Positions 1 to 5,428 of a stretch of DNA of 5,428 nucleotides are shown piece by piece. How positions within the stretch are numbered: the first letter of the stretch is position 1; every line of letters starts with the position of its first letter. The notes under the pieces were generated by a model, which was not told where the DNA came from, made no database searches, and saw only the letters and a program-made list of their open reading frames with translations. The translations under genes were made by a program, and so were the position numbers. The DNA is from Chloroflexota bacterium (GTDB lineage Bacteria; Chloroflexota; Dehalococcoidia; DSTF01; JACRBR01), in the NCBI GenBank assembly GCA_021813085.1, contig JAKAMA010000193.1:1-5428 (forward strand), read 5' to 3'.

Positions 1-1166
1 GCGTGCGGACGTGCAACAACGCCTGCTTCTTCTGTTTCCTCAAGGGCAATCCGAAGGGGCTGCGGAAGACGCTGTACGTCAAGGATGACGACTATCGTCT
101 CAGCTTCTTCCACGGCAATTTCGTCACGCTGACGAACCTCACCGAAGACGACTGGCGGCGGCTGGAAGAGCAGCGGCGGTCACCGCTCAACGTCTCGGTG
201 CACGCCACAGAGCCGGAGCTGCGGCGGTATCTGCTCGGCAATAAGACGGCACCCGACATCTGCGCGCAGCTACGCCGGCTGGGGTCGCTGGGCATCCAGG
301 CGAACACGCAGGTCGTGCTCTGCCCCGGCGTCAACGACCGCGACGCGCTCGACCGCACGATCTCCGACCTCACCGCGCTCTGGCCGACGGTGCAGAACGT
401 ATCGATCGTGCCGGTCGGCGCGACGATGACGGCCGAAGAGCGCATCGCGCGCGGGGCGCACGCGGAGGAGGTCCACGGTTGCGCGCCGGAGTACGCGCGC
501 GCGACGATCGCGCAGGTACGGCCGTGGCAGCAGCGCATGCGGCGCGAGCACGGGCGCACCGTCGTGTACCTGGCAGACGAGTACTACCTGTCGGCCGGCC
601 TCGCGCCGCCGCCGGCGCCGCATTACGACGGCTTCCCGCAGTTCGAGAACGGGATCGGCATGGCGCGCTCGCTGGTCGAAGACTGGCGGCGGGCGAAGCG
701 CGGCCTGCACGGTCAGGGGTACGGCGCCCCGCGTGTCCGGCGCATCAGCCTCGTGTGCGCGACGCTGATCGCGCCCATGCTCGCCCGGCTGGCGGAGGAG
801 TTCGAGCAGATGACGGGCGTACGTGTCGCCGTCCATGCGATGTCGAACCGCTTCTTCGGGGCGCGCGTCAACGTATCGGGGCTGCTGGTCTCCCGGGACC
901 TGGTCGGCCAGCTCCGCGGCCAGGACCTCGGCGACCTCGCCGTCTTCCCCCGCTACGCGCTCGACTACACCGGCGGGCGATTTCTCGACGACGGCACGCC
1001 CGCCGAGGTGCGGCGCGCGCTCGGGGTGCCGCTGGCATTCGCTTCGACCCTCGGGGAGGTCTTGCGGATCGTGCGCGAGCCGCTACACTCGGGGGTGGCC
1101 GGCGCCGGGCAGCGGGCGTCGACCACGAACGGAAAGGCCTGGGTCGACTACTCGGCCAGCACCTAG
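1..1166 (+). CDS. Radical SAM protein with C-terminal DUF512 region (5' truncated by window)
   Basis: This is the 3' part of a radical SAM iron-sulfur protein of the DUF512 family; the molecular reaction of the family is not known to me. The first full codon is at base 3. Numbering from it, the cluster-binding motif CxxxCxxC is seen as Cys4, Cys8 and Cys11, followed by the family signature PKGLRKTLYVKDDDYRLSF (residues 17-35) and GNFVTLTN (38-45). DUF512-type motifs follow: VPVGAT (136-141), ADEYYLSAG (191-199), ENGIGM (215-220) and RFLDD (326-330). The GTG at base 3 is almost certainly an internal valine codon: it lies three residues before the first cluster cysteine, whereas family members carry a PDZ-like N-terminal domain there. 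Roughly 70-90 residues are therefore missing to the left. The last 30 or so residues, after VLRIV, match no conserved block I know. It ends in TAG with no gene immediately downstream. The family call is firm; the function is unknown. Confidence 0.93.
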   Translation, partial: VRTCNNACFFCFLKGNPKGLRKTLYVKDDDYRLSFFHGNFVTLTNLTEDDWRRLEEQRRSPLNVSVHATEPELRRYLLGNKTAPDICAQLRRLGSLGIQANTQVVLCPGVNDRDALDRTISDLTALWPTVQNVSIVPVGATMTAEERIARGAHAEEVHGCAPEYARATIAQVRPWQQRMRREHGRTVVYLADEYYLSAGLAPPPAPHYDGFPQFENGIGMARSLVEDWRRAKRGLHGQGYGAPRVRRISLVCATLIAPMLARLAEEFEQMTGVRVAVHAMSNRFFGARVNVSGLLVSRDLVGQLRGQDLGDLAVFPRYALDYTGGRFLDDGTPAEVRRALGVPLAFASTLGEVLRIVREPLHSGVAGAGQRASTTNGKAWVDYSAST

Positions 1167-1243
1167 GCCGCTGCCGCAAGACCGGGCCACGGCACGAAGG
1201 GAGGTGCGCAACAAGCGGGCGGCGGGAGCAACGACGGAAGAAG

Positions 1244-1275
1244 CGCCAGGCCCTGGCGTACAGGATGTGCCAGGG
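1244..1275 (+). other. Three-arm alternative hairpin (possible terminator or attenuator)
   Basis: Three mutually complementary arms lie 78-109 bases after the radical SAM stop codon. CGCCAGG (1244-1250) pairs with CCTGGCG (1252-1258) as an almost gapless palindrome. CCCTGGC (1251-1257) can instead pair with GCCAGGG (1269-1275) across an 11-base loop. The middle arm is shared, so only one helix can form at a time. There is no T-run, so a standard intrinsic terminator is not shown. It could end the upstream transcript or be a chance structure in GC-rich DNA. Confidence 0.35.
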
Positions 1276-1401
1276 TGACGAGGAAGGGGCCGATCGAACC
1301 ACTCGGCGGATGGCCTCTCGGCAGCACAGTCGATATGGACGGGGCAAAACGCGGCGCGCGAGCGTCCGACAAAGACCGTCCAGCGTGCAGCCCGTCGGAG
1401 C

Positions 1402-1419
1402 GCGGGCGAACCCGCCCGC
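1402..1419. other. Perfect 7-bp hairpin in the intergenic region
   Basis: GCGGGCG (1402-1408) and CGCCCGC (1413-1419) are perfect reverse complements around an AACC loop. No T-tract follows on either strand. It could act as a transcript-end stabiliser or be incidental to the high GC content. Confidence 0.35.
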
Positions 1420-1470
1420 CCTCGGCGGACAATCTCGCTCCCCCACGCGCAGACCCACACCCGGATGTCG

Positions 1471-1503
1471 CCTCGCGCAGCGAGGTTAGCGCGCGGCCGC
1501 GCT
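1471..1503. other. Two adjacent perfect 6-bp hairpins
   Basis: CCTCGC-GCA-GCGAGG (1471-1485) is followed two bases later by AGCGCG-CGGC-CGCGCT (1488-1503). Back-to-back hairpins of this kind are common in extragenic palindromic elements, but I do not recognise this pair as a known family, and no second copy is present in the window. Confidence 0.3.
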
Positions 1504-1543
1504 TGCGGCCCACGACGGGAGTCTGCATGTTCAACCAGAGACG

Positions 1544-1584
1544 TCACCCCCCGGCCCCCCCTCCGACGGAGCGGAGAGGGGGAG
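1544..1584. repeat. Palindromic intergenic repeat, copy 1
   Basis: This copy starts TCACCCCCCGGC and contains the imperfect hairpin CCCCCTCCG (1557-1565), loop ACGGAG, CGGAGAGGG (1572-1580). One C-A mismatch (1560/1577) interrupts the stem; the pair is T-A in copy 2. It matches copy 2 over about 40 bases with few differences and in the same orientation, 67 bp upstream. Repeats of this style (TCACCCCCCGG, then a CTCTCC/GGAGAG stem) are dispersed in many GC-rich bacterial genomes. Whether it is multi-copy here cannot be seen from the window. Confidence 0.75.
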
Positions 1585-1610
1585 ACGGCCACACAGTAGG
1601 CTCGGCAGCC

Positions 1611-1650
1611 TCACCCCCCGGCACCCTCTCCGACGGAGCGGAGAGGGGAG
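1611..1650. repeat. Palindromic intergenic repeat, copy 2
   Basis: Same element as at 1544-1584. Its hairpin is perfect: CCCTCTCCG (1624-1632), loop ACGGAG (1633-1638), CGGAGAGGG (1639-1647). The intact stem here and the single mismatch in copy 1 suggest that copy 1 has drifted. The pair lies 73 bases before the glmS start and could shape the 5' end of its transcript. Confidence 0.75.
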
Positions 1651-1687
1651 GAGCCCGGGATCGCGCAATCGCCGTCCTCCGGCCTGC

Positions 1688-1718
1688 CACCTCCGGCCTC
1701 CGACGCCGGACGGAGGTG
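1688..1718 (+). promoter_or_regulatory. Hairpin sequestering the glmS ribosome binding site
   Basis: CACCTCCG (1688-1695) is a perfect complement of CGGAGGTG (1711-1718), which contains the glmS Shine-Dalgarno sequence. Inside, TCCG (1699-1702) pairs with CGGA (1707-1710) around ACGC, giving a 12-bp stem with a three-base bulge (1696-1698). A second copy of the left-arm sequence, CCTCCGGCCT, lies at 1676-1685 (repeated at 1690-1699) and could compete for the same ribosome binding site. The pairing is read directly; a regulatory role is inferred. Confidence 0.45.
1712..1717 (+). promoter_or_regulatory. Shine-Dalgarno sequence of glmS
   Basis: GGAGGT lies six bases before the ATG at 1724. It fixes that codon as the start and agrees with the invariant Met-Cys start of GlmS proteins. 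Confidence 0.85.
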
Positions 1719-1723
1719 CGCTG

Positions 1724-3565
1724 ATGTGCGGGATCATCGGCTACACCGGGCGGCGCGAGGCCGCGCCCCTGCTGCTCGACGGGCTGCAACGGCTCGAGTA
1801 CCGCGGCTACGACAGCGCGGGGATCGCGATCGTCGATGACGGCGCGATCCATGTCGTCAAGGGCGCGGGCAAGCTCTCCGTGCTGCGAGACGGGCTGGAG
1901 GGTGTGTATCCGCCCGGACGCTGCGGCATCGGCCATACGCGCTGGGCGACCCACGGTAAGCCGACCACGGACAACGCCCACCCGCACCTCGACTGCACCG
2001 GCGCGGTCGTCGTCATCCACAACGGCATCGTCGAGAACTACCTGGAGCTGCGCGCCGAGCTCACCGCACGCGGCCATGCGTTGCGCTCGGAGACGGACAC
2101 CGAGGTGCTGCCGCACCTCATCGAGTCGTACATGGACGAGGGCGCGGACCTGCTGACCGCGCTGCGCCATACGCTCGGGCGGATCCGCGGCGCCCACGCG
2201 ATCGTCGCGATGTCGAAGCGCGAGCCGGGGCGGATCGTCGCCGCGCGCGCCGGCAACGCCGGCGGCGTGGTCATCGGTTACGGGGCGGGCGAGATGTTCG
2301 TGGCCAGCGACCTGCCGGCGCTGCTGCCGGAGACGCAGCGCGTCGCCTTCCTCGCCGACGGCGAGATCGCCTGCGTGACGGCGGACGCCGTCGAGTACGT
2401 AACAGCCGCCGGGGCGCCGCTCCAGCGCGGGCCGCAGGTCGTGCCATTCGACCCGGTGACCGCCGCGAAAGGCGCCCACAAGCACTTCATGCTCAAGGAG
2501 ATCATGGAGCAGCCGGAGTGCATCATGGACACCTTCCGCGGCCGGGCGATCTTCGAGCCGCCGGCGATTGCGCTCGAGTCCGTCGGCATGTCGGATGAGA
2601 CGCTGCGACGCGTGTCGCGCGTCATGCTCATCGGCATGGGGACGAGCATGCACGCGGCGATGCTGGGGCGAAGCTACTTCGAGCGGATCGCCGGCATTCC
2701 GGCGGAAGTGGACAACTCGTCGGAGTTCCGCTACCGCGACGCGCTGATCGGGCCGGACACGCTCGTCGTTTCGGTGGCGCAGTCGGGCGAGACGGTCGAC
2801 ACGCTGGAAGCGATGGCGGACGCCAAGCGGCGGGGAGCACCGCAGATCACGATCTGCAACACCCCCGGCGCGCAGTCAACGCGCGTCGCCGACGGCTGCG
2901 TGCTGACGCGCTGCGGGCCCGAGGTCGCGGTCGCCAGCACGAAAACGCTGACCGCATCGATCTCGGCACTGTATCTCCTGGCGTGCCACGCCGGCCGCGC
3001 GCGGGGCGTCCTCGACGACGCGCGGCTCGGCGAGCTGATCGCGTCGCTGGCGCGGGCGCCGGGGCTGATGGGCCGGGTGCTGGCGCTCGGGCCGAAGGTG
3101 CAGGAGATCGCCCACGCGCTCGCGGGCTACGAAGACTTCCTGTTCCTGGCCCGGGGCGCACAGTACCCCATGGCACTCGAAGGCGCGCTCAAGCTCAAGG
3201 AGGTGAGCTACATCCACGCCGAGGGATACCCCGCGGGCGAGATGAAGCACGGGCCGATCGCGCTCATCGACCGGACGATGCCGGTGGTGGCGATTGCGCT
3301 CGACGACGGCACGCGCGACAAGATGCTGTCGAACATCGAGCAGGTGCGCGCGCGCGAGGGCCTGGTGGTCGGGATCATCACCGAAGGCGACGCGGAGCTG
3401 CGCGGGAAGTGCGACGAGGCGCTGGAGCTGCCACCGTACGCCCCGCTGCTGTACCCGCTGCTGAGCGCCATCCCGATGCAACTGCTGGCGTACCACATCG
3501 CCACGACGCGTGGGTGCGACGTGGACCAGCCACGCAACCTCGCGAAGACCGTGACCGTGGAGTGA
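1724..3565 (+). CDS. glmS: Glutamine-fructose-6-phosphate aminotransferase (isomerizing), GlmS
   Basis: This cytosolic enzyme makes glucosamine-6-phosphate from fructose-6-phosphate and glutamine, the first committed step to UDP-GlcNAc for peptidoglycan and other amino sugars. The 613 residues match the usual length (E. coli 609). The N-terminal class II glutaminase (about 2-240) starts MCGIIGYTG with nucleophile Cys2 and has HTRWATHG (71-78), HNGIVEN (99-105) and Asp125 in SETDTE. Two SIS sugar-isomerase domains follow (about 290-430 and 462-605). Residues equivalent to E. coli Lys485, Glu488, His504 and Lys603 are present as Lys490, Glu493, His509 and Lys608, the last in the terminal DQPRNLAKTVTVE. 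One oddity: the phosphate-site motif reads AQSGET (352-357) instead of the common SQSGET, so Ala352 replaces the serine equivalent to E. coli Ser347. The start is set by the Met-Cys requirement and a good ribosome binding site. The gene converges on metK. Identification is near certain. Confidence 0.98.
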   Translation: MCGIIGYTGRREAAPLLLDGLQRLEYRGYDSAGIAIVDDGAIHVVKGAGKLSVLRDGLEGVYPPGRCGIGHTRWATHGKPTTDNAHPHLDCTGAVVVIHNGIVENYLELRAELTARGHALRSETDTEVLPHLIESYMDEGADLLTALRHTLGRIRGAHAIVAMSKREPGRIVAARAGNAGGVVIGYGAGEMFVASDLPALLPETQRVAFLADGEIACVTADAVEYVTAAGAPLQRGPQVVPFDPVTAAKGAHKHFMLKEIMEQPECIMDTFRGRAIFEPPAIALESVGMSDETLRRVSRVMLIGMGTSMHAAMLGRSYFERIAGIPAEVDNSSEFRYRDALIGPDTLVVSVAQSGETVDTLEAMADAKRRGAPQITICNTPGAQSTRVADGCVLTRCGPEVAVASTKTLTASISALYLLACHAGRARGVLDDARLGELIASLARAPGLMGRVLALGPKVQEIAHALAGYEDFLFLARGAQYPMALEGALKLKEVSYIHAEGYPAGEMKHGPIALIDRTMPVVAIALDDGTRDKMLSNIEQVRAREGLVVGIITEGDAELRGKCDEALELPPYAPLLYPLLSAIPMQLLAYHIATTRGCDVDQPRNLAKTVTVE

Positions 3566-3582
3566 TCTGGATGTCGGACGTC

Positions 3583-3608
3583 GGAGCGCCAGCCTGCGGT
3601 GCGCCTCC
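3583..3608. terminator. Weak hairpin in the glmS/metK convergent gap
   Basis: GGAG (3583-3586) pairs with CTCC (3605-3608) and CGC (3587-3589) with GCG (3601-3603), leaving a bulged C at 3604 and an 11-base loop. It fills most of the 43-base gap between the two stop codons, where a shared bidirectional terminator would be expected. There is no T-run on either strand, so this is a candidate by position only. Confidence 0.25.
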
Positions 3609-4841
<1,233 letters not shown>

Positions 4842-4849
4842 CCGGGTGG

Positions 4850-4855
4850 CTCCTT
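4850..4855 (-). promoter_or_regulatory. Shine-Dalgarno sequence of metK
   Basis: On the minus strand this reads AAGGAG, eight bases before the ATG at 4841. It decides between 4841, the upstream ATG at 4946 and the internal ATG at 4829. Confidence 0.8.
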
Positions 4856-4872
4856 GCTGAGATGTGAACGGT

Positions 4873-4897
4873 GGGAACCGGGAAGCGGGAAGCGGGA
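4873..4897 (+). repeat. GGGAAGC heptamer array, left (inverted) copy
   Basis: Three and a half tandem heptamers, GGGAACC-GGGAAGC-GGGAAGC-GGGA, lie between the four-helix-bundle gene and metK. The core GGAAGCGGGAAGCG (4881-4894) is the perfect 14-bp reverse complement of 5313-5326, so the two arrays form inverted repeats around the four-helix-bundle gene. The surrounding bases (GTGGGAACCGG against GTGGAAGTCGG) are also alike, so the similarity extends beyond the core. Heptameric tandem repeats of this general kind are known from cyanobacteria and other bacteria. In the metK transcript this would lie just upstream of the ribosome binding site. Confidence 0.75.
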
Positions 4898-4921
4898 TCT
4901 CCGCAACCCACAGACTGCATC

Positions 4922-5335
4922 CTATCCGGTCGCGAAATCTCTCCATGCCTGAATCAAGCGGTACAACTGCTTTGCGACGATTTCGGATCCATCGATGAGT
5001 GTCTGCGCCTCGTCTTGCGTCACGTAGCCGATCGCGACGGCGATCTCAAGATGCACAACCATCTCGTTCGCAGAACCGAGCGCATGCCCGAGATACAACT
5101 TGAATTCCTTCGCCGAACGCTTCTTTCCGTACCCTTCGGCGATGTTCGCCGGCACGGACTTGCTCGCCCGTCGCATCTGGCTCGCCAACTCGAAGCGCTC
5201 GACATCCGGCAACGTTCTCACGAGCAGATGGAGCGGGGCAAGGAGCGCCATGGCGCGGCGGTACGCGTCGATGTCACGATATGATCGAATTGGGGCCGAG
5301 GATCTCGCCTCTCGCTTCCCGCTTCCGACTTCCAC
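4922..5335 (-). CDS. Four-helix-bundle protein, 23S rRNA intervening-sequence (S23/Avd-like) family
   Basis: A 137-residue protein of the small four-helix-bundle family first known from intervening sequences in 23S rRNA genes and related to the Avd accessory protein of diversity-generating retroelements. Its biochemical role in this kind of location is unknown. The family core is clear: [12 protein letters not shown] (18-29), the hallmark [18 protein letters not shown] (55-72), the [16 protein letters not shown] helix (77-92), and [10 protein letters not shown] (96-105). There is no signal peptide or membrane segment. The start is a GTG at 5335 with GGAGG four bases upstream (5340-5344), rather close. 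The first dozen or so residues ([13 protein letters not shown]) are translated repeat DNA and not conserved family sequence. No other standard start codon lies before helix 1, so either this GTG or a rare codon near 5290 is used. GC is about 59% (hand count over 4931-5280), below metK and glmS at about 70%. The gene is bounded by inverted repeats, which suggests acquisition as a unit. Confidence 0.88.
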   Translation of the reverse strand: MEVGSGKREARSSAPIRSYRDIDAYRRAMALLAPLHLLVRTLPDVERFELASQMRRASKSVPANIAEGYGKKRSAKEFKLYLGHALGSANEMVVHLEIAVAIGYVTQDEAQTLIDGSEIVAKQLYRLIQAWRDFATG

Positions 5336-5339
5336 CTCT
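5300..5339 (-). repeat. 40-bp repeat copy A (GGGAAGC heptamers, inverted relative to 4873-4897)
   Basis: Read on the minus strand this is a degenerate heptamer array (TGGAAGT, CGGAAGC, GGGAAGC, GAGAGGC, GAGATCC). It contains the GTG start and first codons of the four-helix-bundle gene. It matches 5389-5428 at 39 of 40 positions (T/C at 5303/5392). Its core 5313-5326 is inverted relative to 4881-4894. Confidence 0.85.
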
Positions 5340-5388
5340 CCTCCCTCTACGTCCCCCGTGCGTGACCGGCGGGAGGGCGCCCAACCCC

Positions 5389-5428
5389 GGACCTCGCCTC
5401 TCGCTTCCCGCTTCCGACTTCCACCTCT
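5389..5428 (-). repeat. 40-bp repeat copy B, running to the window edge
   Basis: Near-identical direct copy of 5300-5339, offset by 89 bp; the last 36 bases (5393-5428) are exact. The match continues to the last base, so its true end is outside the window. The 49 bases between the copies (5340-5388) hold the putative ribosome binding site of the four-helix-bundle gene and otherwise nothing I recognise. In copy B the equivalent GTG (5424-5422) opens a frame that stops at a TAG in this spacer, so it is not a usable gene start. Confidence 0.85.

Larger units (their letters stand above)
1167..1723. other. Hairpin-rich non-coding gap between the radical SAM gene and glmS
   Basis: About 557 bases without a credible gene. 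Reading frames here give low-complexity Arg/Pro/Ala/Gly-rich peptides that run through palindromic repeats, which is typical of GC-rich non-coding DNA. The gap contains several perfect short hairpins (1244-1275, 1402-1419, 1471-1503), two copies of a palindromic repeat (1544-1584 and 1611-1650) and a ribosome-binding-site hairpin before glmS. I could not identify a convincing promoter, although glmS, lying 557 bases from the previous gene, probably has its own in this gap. I saw no tRNA or known riboswitch. Confidence 0.7.

Noticed and set aside
3..5. GTG as the true start of the radical SAM protein
   Set aside because: It lies three residues before the first cluster cysteine, whereas family members have a further N-terminal domain. 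The reading frame is open to the window edge, so it is an internal codon.
1585..1723. glmS ribozyme upstream of glmS
   Set aside because: I cannot recognise the conserved ribozyme core in the leader, and the bases are taken up by palindromic repeats and the ribosome-binding-site hairpin.
1275..1724. Plus-strand 149-codon frame ending TGATG at the glmS start, suggesting translational coupling
   Set aside because: Its product is low-complexity Arg/Pro/Gly-rich sequence running through two palindromic repeats, with no domain and no good ribosome binding site. The overlap is probably chance.
1544..2653. Long minus-strand frame opposite glmS
   Set aside because: It is a GC-rich antisense shadow of glmS with His/Arg/Asp-rich composition and no recognisable domain. 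Long antisense frames are expected at this GC content, and the same applies to those opposite metK.
4842..4921. SAM riboswitch upstream of metK
   Set aside because: The 80-base gap is mostly a heptamer array and lacks any recognisable SAM-I, SAM-II or SAM-IV core.
4842..4946. Longer MetK starting at the ATG at 4946
   Set aside because: The 35 extra residues would be translated from the heptamer repeat and overlap the end of the four-helix-bundle gene. The family start and a well-spaced AAGGAG support 4841.
4922..5335. Diversity-generating retroelement (Avd-like protein)
   Set aside because: No reverse transcriptase, template repeat or variable repeat is present in the window. The protein fits the general S23/four-helix-bundle family better.
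5300..5428. Two 36-40 bp repeats as a minimal CRISPR array
   Set aside because: Only two copies. The repeat is a degenerate heptamer array overlapping a gene start, an inverted copy lies on the other side of that gene, and no cas gene is present.

Overview
This is a GC-rich bacterial chromosomal window (roughly 65-70% GC in the main genes by hand counts of sampled lines) with strong C/G preference at third codon positions. The protein repertoire is ordinary housekeeping metabolism. A radical SAM/DUF512 protein, the style of GlmS and MetK, and palindromic 'CCCTCTCCG...CGGAGAGGG' intergenic repeats together are most reminiscent of Chloroflexota, perhaps Thermomicrobia-like. That assignment rests on recognition and is only moderately supported.

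Layout, left to right. (1) The 3' part of a radical SAM protein with a C-terminal DUF512 region (plus strand, cut by the window start). (2) A non-coding gap of about 557 bases, rich in perfect hairpins. It holds two copies of a roughly 40-bp palindromic repeat and, just before the next gene, a hairpin that buries that gene's Shine-Dalgarno sequence. (3) glmS, complete, plus strand: glutamine-fructose-6-phosphate aminotransferase, which starts UDP-GlcNAc synthesis. (4) metK, complete, minus strand, convergent with glmS across only 43 bases: S-adenosylmethionine synthetase. (5) A small gene of the four-helix-bundle / 23S rRNA intervening-sequence protein family, minus strand, upstream of and in line with metK. 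(6) CT-rich direct repeats running off the right edge.

The radical SAM protein uses SAM, the product of MetK, but nothing in the arrangement indicates co-regulation; glmS and metK are simply convergent neighbours. The most unusual part is the right end. The four-helix-bundle gene is bracketed by inverted copies of a degenerate GGGAAGC heptamer array, has clearly lower GC (about 59% over 4931-5280 by hand count), and takes its start codon and first dozen codons from one of the repeat copies. A second near-identical 40-bp copy lies 89 bp further out. This looks like a small repeat-bounded insertion unit, comparable in layout to the intervening sequences in 23S rRNA that carry the same protein family, but placed in front of metK instead. 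No known transposase, CRISPR array, tRNA, rRNA or riboswitch was recognised.
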